Under the pieces are notes generated by a model. It was not told the origin of the DNA. It did no database searches and worked only from the letters and a program-made list of their open reading frames with translations. Both the position numbers and the translations under genes were made by a program. From Candidatus Zhuqueibacterota bacterium (GTDB taxonomy: Bacteria; Zhuqueibacterota; Zhuqueibacteria; Residuimicrobiales; Residuimicrobiaceae): DNA of 45,484 nt. The stretch lies in contig CAUJEL010000001.1 of assembly GCA_963169875.1 (NCBI GenBank), forward strand, positions 1 through 45,484, read 5' to 3'. Positions 1-6,945 of the stretch are shown piece after piece (the first letter of the stretch is position 1; the number at the start of each line of letters is the position of its first letter).

Positions 1-140
1 TCTCGACAGGTCCTTTGGAAGGCACTAACAACAAAATTATGACGATGCAACGGCAATCATATGGCTTCCGGGATAAGGAATTCTTTAAACTGAAAATCTA
101 TGCAATCCATTGTTCCAGGTACGCATTAATCGGATGAGCC
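1..140 (+). mobile_element. 3' end of an ISL3-type insertion sequence, cut by the window edge
   Basis: The first 137 bases encode the C-terminus of a transposase. The element seems to end about three bases after the stop codon, where the sequence reads GATGAGCC; ISL3 elements often carry ends beginning GGCTC, and GAGCC at 136-140 would be that end read on the opposite strand. The left end and any target-site duplication lie outside the window. The transposase frame is seen directly; the exact boundary is inferred. A truncated dispersed repeat begins directly afterwards. Confidence 0.6.
3..137 (+). CDS. Transposase, ISL3/IS204/IS1001 family, C-terminal fragment (partial)
   Basis: Reading from base 3, the frame is open from the window edge to TGA at 135-137 and gives 44 residues. 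It contains EGTNNKI, then QSYGFRDKEFFKLKIYAIH and a terminal RYALIG. The pattern EGTNNKIK-x-RQAYGFRD-x-EFFKLRIY is the characteristic end of DDE transposases of the ISL3 group, where the glutamate of EGTNN is the last acidic catalytic residue. Only the 3' end is visible, so whether the gene is intact cannot be judged. It has no start codon in the window. It is probably the rightmost part of a mobile element inserted next to the helicase operon, which is transcribed towards it. Confidence 0.75.
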   Translation, partial: STGPLEGTNNKIMTMQRQSYGFRDKEFFKLKIYAIHCSRYALIG

Positions 141-144
141 ATAT

Positions 145-247
145 TTGATTTTGATCTCAATCATCAAAGTTGTTATCAATGCCATTTTTATGTTTTTCTT
201 TTCTTTGCGTACCTCTGCGTCCTTGGCGGTGAATAATTCAGGCTAAA
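145..247. repeat. Dispersed intergenic repeat, copy A (one end missing)
   Basis: This stretch matches the reverse complement of 16307-16410 at roughly nine bases in ten and is also close to 42291-42389. It includes TTGTTATCAATGCCAT, TTTGCGTACCTCTGCGTCC and GGTGAATAATTCAGG. Compared with the two full copies it lacks the GC-rich half (AACCGCCG...GCGCGCC); the match stops next to the IS end at 140. The remaining bases 248-366 contain no gene or convincing promoter. Confidence 0.85.
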
Positions 248-366
248 TAACAGCTAAATTGAGCGATTTGTGCTTGACAAAGGCTGAACTTGGATGGTGC
301 TACCGCCACAATCGCGCAGTTCAGGTAACCATACTATAATTTGGTCCGACCCCAACTTACCCCCAT

Positions 367-2802
367 TTACAGCGGCACGCTGCGCCGCCGTTCCAGTTCC
401 TTGTCAATAGCCTGCGCGTCCGCAGCCCCTTGTCGCTTGAATTTGAGCAACGCGCGGTCGGAGAGATGCGCAAACCGGGGATCGTGGGCCAGTTCGTCCA
501 GGAAAACACTGGCTCCTTCCACGGGGGCGGTCACCAGCATATCCTCGATGGCGCGGGTGGCAGCGACATAGCATACCCTGCGCTCTTCCTCCACATCGCT
601 CTCTGCGTACAGTGCCGGCCACGCCAGATGATACAAAACCACATGGCGGAACTCGCGTCCCTTGGCGGCATGAATGGTGGAAAGATGCACTTCCGATTCA
701 GCCGCGGCAAGCCCCGCCGCGGCCGGCGCTTGCCGCAGAGCGTCATCCAGCCAGGCAAAGAACGCCTCAACCGATGCGTGGGCCGTGGCTACGGAATTTA
801 ACACATCCAGCAGGACCTCCATTCCCGCTTCATCCTGGCTGGCCATTTTTATCTCCTGTTGTTGGTAGAATTCGCGCAACCCGGTGACATCGGCCAGCAA
901 GGTGATAAATGCGTCCGGGCCTGTGACACGGCTCATCCGTTTTTGCAGATAGGATAAATCGTCCATAAAGCTCTGTATTTTCAGACGCATCCATTCGGCC
1001 AGTCCATCCGCTTGAGCCGCATACCCCAGATCCTCCCAGGTGTCAATGGAGAGGATGAACTGATTGGTGAAATATTTGTTGGGCCTTTTGAGAATCCGCG
1101 TCAACGATTCCACGCTGGCCGATTCCGGATGGAGCAGTACCTCCAGATAGGCGTGAATGTCTTTACCCACCGGCGTTTGCGCCAGGGTTGAGCCTTCGAC
1201 CGGTTGATGCGGAATGTGGTTGGCGTCGAGCAGGATGGCGATCACATATTTATAGGCATGATAGCGGAATAGCACAGCGAATTCATTCCAGGCGGCCTGC
1301 TTCTCCTTCTGTTTCTCCGCGATCCAGGCTGCCACCTCCTGGGCTTGGTGCCACAGGGAATCCGAACGCCGGAAGAGCACGATGCCTTCGGACGCCGCGG
1401 GCACGGCATGCATGGTTTTGGCCACGCGGTGACGATTGTTCTCGATCAGCCAGGATGAGTGACGCACAATGGACCGGCTTGAGCGGTAATTGGTTGTCAG
1501 GGTGCAGTCTTTGGCGTTGGCGAAGCGCTCTGGAAATTCGAGAATATGACGGATATCGGCGCCGCGCCAGCCGTAGATCATCTGATCGTCGTCTCCAACC
1601 ACGAAGAGATTGTTTTGTGGCATGGCGAGGAGCTGCATCATCATCAGTTGGGCGCGGTTGAGATCCTGGAACTCATCCACCAGAACATATTCGAAGCGGC
1701 GCTGCATCTCATGACGCAGTCCCGGTCGATCCAGCAGCAAGCGCAGCGCCCAGTAGATCATGTCGTCAAAATTGCAGAATTTATGTTGCTGTTGCAGCTG
1801 CAGAAACGCGGTGTAGACTGGCGCAAAGGGCAGAGATTTTTCTTCCACTTCAACAGACATCTCTTCAAGGGGCAAGAGGTCCATTTTGCACTGCGTCAAG
1901 GCGGTGATGAAGGGTTCCAGCAGATCCTGATTGCGCCGCGGCGGCAGTTTATAGTACTTTTCGACGGCTAGCTGTACCAATCTCCGCAACTGCGCCTCTT
2001 CCTCCTGGGCGTTATATGTCCAGCCCAGAGTGAGGCGGATCAGTTCATAGCCCAAACCGTGGAATGTGCGCACCACCACGCCGCCGTGATGTAACCGGCG
2101 CGCCACTGGCACGCCGCGATTGTTCAGGCGCGCTGCCATCTCGTCAGCGGCTTTTTTATTGAAGGCCAGCGCGAGGATGGATTCCGGCGTTGTGCCTGTG
2201 TTGACAAGATGAATGATGCGATTGGTGAGGGTCTTGGTTTTGCCCGATCCGGCGGGCGCGAGAACCCGTATCGGGCCGGCGCCGTGCAGCACGGCATTCT
2301 TCTGGCTTTCATCGAGGTCTGCGTCGATTTTATATTGGCGCGGCGCTGTTTCTTCGCGCTCGGCGTGGGGGGGGTGCGGAGCATGCCAGAGCATGCGCAC
2401 GTGTTCGAGATAGACCTCCGCCCAGATTTGCTCGAGGGATTCATGCAAGGCATCGCTGCATACCCGGCCCTCATAGGCTTCCCTGGGCAGCTCAGAGAGG
2501 AAGGAGACGGGTTTCTGTCTCTGTTGAAAGGGTTGGATGCAGTGATTGAACAGATAATCCAGATGCGGTTTCAACCTGGCAAGTGGCAGATCCTGAAAGA
2601 TCAAGAGATGCTGCGGACGATCCCCCGATTTCAGTTTACGTTTGCCGGGTTGGGATGTCCTGACGGCCAGGACCGGGACGCCCGCGCTGAGGCAGGCGTC
2701 CCGCAGGGCGTGAAATTCCTGGAGATTGTGCGCAAAACCGGTGTATCCCGCTGCGGGCATGGCTCCTGCTGCAATTTGAGCTATATAGTCTGCAAGTTTC
2801 AT
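367..2802 (-). CDS. UvrD/PcrA-like superfamily 1 DNA helicase with N-terminal extension
   Basis: An 811-residue ATP-dependent 3'-5' DNA helicase of the UvrD/Rep group. The motifs appear in order: Walker A APAGSGKT (182-189), FNKKAADEM, TFHGLGYELIR, the Walker B/DEFQD box, GDDDQMIYGWRGAD, TTNYRSS, STIHAAKGREF and the arginine-finger motif VCYVAATRA near the C-terminus. About 165 residues precede the helicase core and match no domain I recognise; they contain a basic stretch (GKRKLKSGDR, 53-62). The gene is the last of a minus-strand operon, 33 bases after the P-loop NTPase gene. The start is the ATG at 2800-2802, with only a weak GGG-type ribosome site. The family acts in repair, recombination or replication restart; the specific role here is unknown. 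Confidence 0.9.
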   Translation of the reverse strand: MKLADYIAQIAAGAMPAAGYTGFAHNLQEFHALRDACLSAGVPVLAVRTSQPGKRKLKSGDRPQHLLIFQDLPLARLKPHLDYLFNHCIQPFQQRQKPVSFLSELPREAYEGRVCSDALHESLEQIWAEVYLEHVRMLWHAPHPPHAEREETAPRQYKIDADLDESQKNAVLHGAGPIRVLAPAGSGKTKTLTNRIIHLVNTGTTPESILALAFNKKAADEMAARLNNRGVPVARRLHHGGVVVRTFHGLGYELIRLTLGWTYNAQEEEAQLRRLVQLAVEKYYKLPPRRNQDLLEPFITALTQCKMDLLPLEEMSVEVEEKSLPFAPVYTAFLQLQQQHKFCNFDDMIYWALRLLLDRPGLRHEMQRRFEYVLVDEFQDLNRAQLMMMQLLAMPQNNLFVVGDDDQMIYGWRGADIRHILEFPERFANAKDCTLTTNYRSSRSIVRHSSWLIENNRHRVAKTMHAVPAASEGIVLFRRSDSLWHQAQEVAAWIAEKQKEKQAAWNEFAVLFRYHAYKYVIAILLDANHIPHQPVEGSTLAQTPVGKDIHAYLEVLLHPESASVESLTRILKRPNKYFTNQFILSIDTWEDLGYAAQADGLAEWMRLKIQSFMDDLSYLQKRMSRVTGPDAFITLLADVTGLREFYQQQEIKMASQDEAGMEVLLDVLNSVATAHASVEAFFAWLDDALRQAPAAAGLAAAESEVHLSTIHAAKGREFRHVVLYHLAWPALYAESDVEEERRVCYVAATRAIEDMLVTAPVEGASVFLDELAHDPRFAHLSDRALLKFKRQGAADAQAIDKELERRRSVPL

Positions 2803-2835
2803 GGCGCAATCACCCGGGCAGCATTATGCAGCTGA

Positions 2836-3561
2836 TCATTCAGGCTTACGCAGCGTCCACAATTTGTCGAGATGCTTTTCCAGTGCGGGTCCCAGTTTGG
2901 CAAAATCATCGGTCAGTTCGGGCTCGTTATCAAGGATCACGAAAGGCACCTGGTGGCCCTTGATGGGCAGATAATCCTTGTGCCCGGCGATGACCTGGTC
3001 CCAGTCGATGGTCTGATAGAGCCGTTCCATCTTTTCGTCGGGCAGGCCGTGTTCGAGGATGCTGTCGGGACGTGCCGGATTGAAGCGGCGGCGATTTTTG
3101 CGCTTCGATTCCTCGTAACTGACGTTGATGTAGAGGATGGCGGCGCGTTGCAGCACTTCATCCGACAGATGTTCGAAGGCGGAGCGGTAACCGCCGTGTT
3201 CACTGCCGCGGGAGAATTCGATCAGCGTGGTGTGCTCGGCGTGGTAATCGTTATAGCCGCGCTGGTGTTTTTTATATTCCATGCAGATGCGCTCGATGAG
3301 CAGATCCCATTGATACTGGTAGAGGAAATAGCCGCCCTGGTCAGTGTGGATGCGGGGCTGGTGCATGATTTTTTCCAGGATGGCATCTTCCTCGAACCAG
3401 GTCCACAGCATGGGAAAATCATCGATCATGTCGATCATGCCAATGTGAAAGCGTTCGACGCGTTCAATGGGCGATGTCTTGGTGAGGAAATCCATGACCT
3501 CTGATTTTCCGGAAGCGGGCCGGCCGAGCAGGATTAAAATATCAAAATGATTGCGCGCCAT
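2836..3561 (-). CDS. P-loop NTPase, putative kinase-like protein
   Basis: A 241-residue soluble protein beginning with a beta strand and a Walker A loop, GRPASGKS (13-20). The rest (about 220 residues) is rich in charged and aromatic residues, with an RKNRRRFNPARPDS segment that could be the lid or arginine region of a nucleotide or small-molecule kinase. It has no membrane segment or signal peptide. I cannot assign a substrate. It lies between the transporter (22 bases upstream) and the helicase (33 bases downstream) on the same strand, so the three are probably co-transcribed. The ATG at 3559-3561 follows AGGAGAT in coding orientation, a good ribosome site. Confidence 0.75.
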   Translation of the reverse strand: MARNHFDILILLGRPASGKSEVMDFLTKTSPIERVERFHIGMIDMIDDFPMLWTWFEEDAILEKIMHQPRIHTDQGGYFLYQYQWDLLIERICMEYKKHQRGYNDYHAEHTTLIEFSRGSEHGGYRSAFEHLSDEVLQRAAILYINVSYEESKRKNRRRFNPARPDSILEHGLPDEKMERLYQTIDWDQVIAGHKDYLPIKGHQVPFVILDNEPELTDDFAKLGPALEKHLDKLWTLRKPE

Positions 3562-3584
3562 ATCATCTCCTCAAGTTGGGGTTA

Positions 3585-5285
3585 TCAGTGACTTTTTCGT
3601 CTGGCATCGGGAAAAGCATGCCATATTTTGATGGCCAGAATCAGACCCAGGATCGCGAAGGGGATGAGGAAGGGCGGCCAGTGGTCCCAATTCTGACTGG
3701 TGAGAAAACCGAGCGACAGGGATTGCAGGCCGGTGCCGAGATAGACAAAGCCGTCGATCAAACCGACGGCGGTGGCTGCGCCCCTTTGGCCGCCGAAATC
3801 CATGGTAGATGTGCCCGACAGCATGCCGTGTACGCCGATGACGCAGAGGGACATGAACACGACGATAAAGCCGAGGATATAGGCCCGTGTGTCAGCTTGT
3901 GCGCCCTGAACCACGGCGATATCCTTGACCTGGATGTGCAGGGATTCGGTTTTGTTTTTATATTTGTTGAAGCGCTCATAATCGGCCAGTTTGATGTCAG
4001 CAATTTTGGAGGCGGTGAGTGTTGCGGCATCGGCCGCCGATATTTTCCAGGTCAGGCTGTCCACTTTTATGATGGCATATTTCTGCGAAACCTGTGCTTC
4101 GATTTGTGCGAGGGAGACCGGTTTCACCTCGGCAAATTTTGCGATCTGTTTTGGCTGGATGGTGAGAATGAGATTGTCTTTCACGGTGCTGTTGGTATTC
4201 ACGACAAAGGGCCACATGGCCAGGGTGCTGATGAGCATCAGTCCATAGAGGAGGGCGGCCACAGGTCCGCGGCGCGAGCCAAAGACTTTGTCCGAAATCC
4301 ATCCGGCGAAGAGGCCGCCGAAGACGCCTGCCAGCATCAGCAGCAGACCCCAGTTGGCGTTGATGAAAAAATTGCGCGGATAGCCCATGTCCGCTGTGAA
4401 GATCAGATACCAGTGCATGATGCCGTTACGCATGACGCCGGAGCACAATTCGATCACGGCGATGGTGATGAGGATTTTATTGGTCAGTACTTTGAGGATG
4501 ATTTCGCGGGTGGAGAAATGGCGATCCGATTCGGCACTGGTGGCATCGCCGGTGTTAAAGTCGGCAAATCCGGCGCCCGAGGGCTTGTCCTTGAGGACGA
4601 ATATATCAAGCAGGGTGAAGATGCCGAGGATGATGGCCGGCAGGAAAAAGACCCACCAGGTCTGGTCGATGCCCGTGCCGGTGTCGATGGCGAGCAGGCT
4701 GCGCAGTCCCTGCTGCACCCAGCCGAGATTCTTGGGATTGGATACGGTGGCGTCAACGATGAGCTGGCCCCAGTCAAAAGCAAAGTAAAGACCCAGGGAT
4801 ATGAGGATGCCGAAGATACCGCCAAAGATGCCGCGTTCGCGGATATGGAACCAGTTGGCATTGACTTTGACGATGGCGACGGCGCCAAAGCTCTGAAAGT
4901 ACATGTTGGCGGCATAGAGGATGGAGAACCACAACACCAGATTAAAATGGAGGTTGCTGGTGAGCAGGAGATAGGTCAGAACCCCCATGCAGATGTTCAT
5001 GACAGCCGCGCCGGTTGAACCAATGAGCATGGCGCGCTTGCCGCCGATGCGGTCGGTGAGCGGGCCGTTGAGGAGAAAGGCAAAGGCGTAGGTGATGGTG
5101 CCGGCGCCGAAGATGGCGCCAAAGTCGGCTTTGGTCATCAGCTCGCCCAGGGCGTTTTTCGAGACGGTCAGATTGTAGCGCGCCATATATAAAAAGGCAT
5201 AAGTCAGTCCCAGGGGGAACCAGTTCAGGAAACGGCGCAGGCGATAGGCCTGGGTGTGCACAGGTTTGCCATCTATGAGTTCCAT
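3585..5285 (-). CDS. Major facilitator transporter, OPA (GlpT/UhpT-like) family, with large periplasmic insertion
   Basis: A 566-residue inner-membrane permease. The N-terminal FLYMARYNLTVSKNAL resembles the first helix of organophosphate:phosphate antiporters (Y-x-x-R-x-N), and GPLTDRIGGKRAM (74-86) is the typical loop 2-3 motif of the major facilitator superfamily. About twelve hydrophobic segments are visible. Family members are usually about 450 residues; here a hydrophilic stretch of about 100 residues (363-466) interrupts the C-terminal half between two membrane helices, probably on the outside. The substrate may be a phosphorylated compound, but this is not established. It is the first gene of the minus-strand operon. 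AGAGG lies 6 bases before the ATG, and a strong promoter lies at 5333-5361. Confidence 0.8.
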   Translation of the reverse strand: MELIDGKPVHTQAYRLRRFLNWFPLGLTYAFLYMARYNLTVSKNALGELMTKADFGAIFGAGTITYAFAFLLNGPLTDRIGGKRAMLIGSTGAAVMNICMGVLTYLLLTSNLHFNLVLWFSILYAANMYFQSFGAVAIVKVNANWFHIRERGIFGGIFGILISLGLYFAFDWGQLIVDATVSNPKNLGWVQQGLRSLLAIDTGTGIDQTWWVFFLPAIILGIFTLLDIFVLKDKPSGAGFADFNTGDATSAESDRHFSTREIILKVLTNKILITIAVIELCSGVMRNGIMHWYLIFTADMGYPRNFFINANWGLLLMLAGVFGGLFAGWISDKVFGSRRGPVAALLYGLMLISTLAMWPFVVNTNSTVKDNLILTIQPKQIAKFAEVKPVSLAQIEAQVSQKYAIIKVDSLTWKISAADAATLTASKIADIKLADYERFNKYKNKTESLHIQVKDIAVVQGAQADTRAYILGFIVVFMSLCVIGVHGMLSGTSTMDFGGQRGAATAVGLIDGFVYLGTGLQSLSLGFLTSQNWDHWPPFLIPFAILGLILAIKIWHAFPDARRKSH

Positions 5286-5332
5286 GTGAAGCCTCTGTTA
5301 TGTGAATGGTTAGAACTGGATATGCGGTGTTT

Positions 5333-5361
5333 AATATAAGAAGTGCGTTTCAGGATGTCAA
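5333..5361 (-). promoter_or_regulatory. Sigma-70 type promoter of the transporter operon
   Basis: In minus-strand orientation: TTGACA (5356-5361), a 17-base spacer, TATATT (5333-5338). Transcription would start near 5326, giving a leader of about 40 bases to the transporter ATG. Confidence 0.75.
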
Positions 5362-5414
5362 GAAGTATAAGGAGGCGGAGAAGAGTTTTTTGTTTGGGAA
5401 GGCCTGTAAAAAGA

Positions 5415-5438
5415 GAAAGCCCGGCAAGCCGGGCTTTC
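5415..5438 (-). terminator. Intrinsic terminator, perfect 11-bp stem
   Basis: GAAAGCCCGGC AA GCCGGGCTTTC is a perfect inverted repeat. Read on the minus strand it is followed by TCTCTTTTT (5406-5414); on the plus strand no T-run follows. It therefore ends leftward transcription arriving from beyond 5440 and insulates the transporter promoter at 5333-5361. The tRNA-Leu already has its own terminator at 5737-5770, so what this one stops is unclear. Confidence 0.75.
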
Positions 5439-5672
5439 CCCTGTGAGGAGACGGTCGGGATTCACAACAAGGTGGAATCCGACTTTGGGGGGGGATTTTT
5501 TATATCAAAAGATATAGTTCGTTTAGTGGTCTCGTTCTGCTGTTTGTTATACAATATCCATGCCAATTTTGCCGAAAAAAGAATAAAAATTACTAACTCA
5601 TGTTATTATGTAAGTTATCAGCATAAAATAAGCGCACTGCGAATGCTGATGTGGCTTGCGGGTGACAAAATC
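5439..5672. other. Gene-free stretch between two terminators
   Basis: No frame here resembles a protein. An eight-G run lies near 5486-5494. The stretch from 5500 to 5640 is AT-rich. A short leftward transcript ending at the 5415-5438 terminator is possible, but I see no convincing promoter for it. Confidence 0.4.
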
Positions 5673-5717
5673 TGGTGATATGACCATTTATTACCCCACA
5701 AGTTGGTGATATCACCA
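5673..5717. promoter_or_regulatory. Pair of 14-bp palindromes, possible operator
   Basis: TGGTGATATGACCA (5673-5686, one mismatch from symmetry) and TGGTGATATCACCA (5704-5717, perfectly symmetric) lie 31 bases apart, about three helical turns. Two phased copies of one palindrome are typical of sites bound cooperatively by a dimeric regulator. Which gene they would control is not clear: the nearest leftward promoter is at 5333-5361 and the region is flanked by terminators. Confidence 0.5.
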
Positions 5718-5736
5718 TATTGAAGCTGCAGAGAAA

Positions 5737-5770
5737 AAAAAAGTGTGAACGTCGTAATTCACACTTTTTT
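5737..5770 (-). terminator. Terminator of tRNA-Leu
   Basis: Stem AAAAAAGTGTGAA (5737-5749) pairs with TTCACACTTTTTT (5758-5770) around an 8-base loop. It starts three bases after the encoded CCA of the tRNA. A/T runs on both sides could make it bidirectional. Confidence 0.85.
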
Positions 5771-5772
5771 GT

Positions 5773-5859
5773 TGGTGCCGAAGGTGGGAGTTGAACCCAC
5801 ACGGGCGTATGCCCACACGGCCCTGAACCGTGCGCGTCTGCCAGTTTCACCACTTCGGC
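5773..5859 (-). tRNA. tRNA-Leu (anticodon CAG), CCA encoded
   Basis: The cloverleaf folds with a GCCGAAG/CTTCGGC acceptor stem, a CACGG/CCGTG anticodon stem around TTCAGGG (anticodon CAG), a long variable arm typical of class II leucine tRNAs, and a GTGGG-TTCAACT-CCCAC T arm. Discriminator A and CCA are encoded (5773-5775 is CCA on the minus strand). It is a single-gene transcription unit with its own promoter and terminator. Confidence 0.97.
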
Positions 5860-5875
5860 GATCATTTAGCATATA

Positions 5876-5904
5876 AATATAAAGATTTTTCAATTTTTTG
5901 TCAA
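5876..5904 (-). promoter_or_regulatory. Promoter of tRNA-Leu
   Basis: TTGACA (5899-5904), a 17-base A/T-rich spacer and TATATT (5876-5881), read on the minus strand. The predicted start is about 10 bases before the mature tRNA end at 5859. Confidence 0.85.
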
Positions 5905-5955
5905 GTGAATTATCATAATCTTTGCCAAAACCGGCTGGTATTGCATCTAACAGGC

Positions 5956-5984
5956 TTGCTTTTTTGCAGGAAATATCGTAATTT
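5956..5984 (+). promoter_or_regulatory. Candidate promoter for smpB
   Basis: TTGCTT (5956-5961), a 17-base spacer, TAATTT (5979-5984). The leader to smpB would be about 200 bases with nothing recognisable in it. It points away from the tRNA-Leu promoter. Confidence 0.4.
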
Positions 5985-6189
5985 ATAACTTGTTCATTTG
6001 ACCTGAATGATGCATCGCTGCGCGGCGCACGAGAAAAAATCAGAACTGGCGTGATCACCTGGCGGCTGGAAGCAGGCATCGGGAAATCGGGCCGGTGATG
6101 ATCTTCGGAGGCCAGCGGATAGAGAGTGATGCTCTTGGCGTCCCCGGCGGTTTGTAAATGGATCAGGTTGGCATAAGGAATCGTGCATC

Positions 6190-6660
6190 GTGGCAAAACA
6201 TACAAATCAACAACCCGTGATGGTCAATCGCAAGGCCTATCACGACTATGAAATATTGGAGAAATTTGAAGCTGGTTTCGTGCTCGCCGGCACCGAAGTC
6301 AAGTCGATCCGCGCCGGCCGCGTCAGTTTCCGCGACAGTTACGTCAAGGTGATCAACGCTGAACTCTGGCTGGTCAGTCTGCACATCAGCGAATATGATC
6401 ACGGCAGCGCCTGGAACCATGACCCGGACCGGCCGCGCAAACTGCTGCTGCATCACCGCGAAATCCGCCGTCTCATCGGTAAAATTGAAGAGCAGGGATT
6501 GACCCTGGTGCCGCTCTCCATCTATTTCAAAAAAGGATACGCCAAAGTCGAGCTCGGACTGGCCCGCGGCCGCAAACTCTTCGACAAACGCCACGAAATC
6601 GCCAAGCGCGATGTCAATCGCGATGTGCAGCGGGAATTGAAAAATAAACTGCGACTATAG
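6190..6660 (+). CDS. smpB: SsrA-binding protein SmpB
   Basis: A 156-residue partner of tmRNA in trans-translation: it binds the tRNA-like end of tmRNA and carries it to stalled ribosomes. Diagnostic stretches are NRKAYHDYEILEKFEAGFVLAGTEVKSIR, SFRDSYVKV, the LHISEYDHGS loop, PRKLLLH, LTLVPLSIYFKKGYAKVELGLARGRKLFDKR and the basic C-terminal tail (RDVQRELKNKLRL) that reaches into the decoding centre. Length matches the family (150-160). The start is GTG at 6190, nine bases after AAGGAA; the upstream in-register alternatives are blocked. No tmRNA gene is in the window. A degraded dispersed repeat starts immediately after the stop. Confidence 0.97.
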   Translation: MAKHTNQQPVMVNRKAYHDYEILEKFEAGFVLAGTEVKSIRAGRVSFRDSYVKVINAELWLVSLHISEYDHGSAWNHDPDRPRKLLLHHREIRRLIGKIEEQGLTLVPLSIYFKKGYAKVELGLARGRKLFDKRHEIAKRDVNRDVQRELKNKLRL

Positions 6661-6777
6661 GCCTGAATAATTCCCGACCATAAAGTTCACGAAGAAAATA
6701 ACCTGATAAACACATTAAATAATTAAAATTAGTAAACTATCCTTCGTGGTCTTCGAGGTGTTGTTCATTTCCGATAT
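6661..6777. repeat. Degraded dispersed repeat, copy E
   Basis: It begins GCCTGAATAATT directly after the smpB stop, then TTCACGAAGAAAATAA, an AT-rich middle, and ends CCTTCGTGGTCTTCGAGG...TTCATTTCC. The order and orientation match the 16307-16480 copy, but sequence identity is low. CACGAAG near the left end recurs inverted as CTTCGTG near the right end, giving imperfect terminal inverted repeats. Confidence 0.5.
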
Positions 6778-6865
6778 TTGAATGATATAGCCTACTATTA
6801 ATTTAATTTTTAAAGCTATTTGTAGTGTAGTTTATAAATATTGCTAAAATTATCACTTTGGTGTC

Positions 6866-6911
6866 AATCATTAAGATAGCCATCTTTGTGTCTCTGCGCC
6901 TCTGTGGTTTT
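6866..6911. repeat. Decayed repeat fragment, copy F
   Basis: TCAATCATTAA and CTTTGTGTCTCTGCGCCTCTG in this stretch line up with TCAATCATCAA and CTTTGCGTACCTCTGCGTCC of the better copies. It lies just upstream of tyrS and extends the open frame without being part of the protein. Confidence 0.45.
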
Positions 6912-6945
6912 TGACAAGGTGGCCGGCTCTAAAAGCGAACAAGCA

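Noticed and set aside
274-340. Promoter formed by TTGACA (274-279) and TATAAT (335-340)
   Set aside because: The boxes are 55 bases apart, far beyond the 16-18 bases needed, and no plus-strand gene follows.
3576-5018. Open frame of 480 codons on the plus strand
   Set aside because: Antisense to the transporter; acidic low-complexity composition (many Gly, Asp, Glu) and no ribosome site.
5343-5678. Open frame of 111 codons on the plus strand
   Set aside because: It runs through a promoter and a perfect terminator hairpin, and has no ribosome site or protein-like composition.
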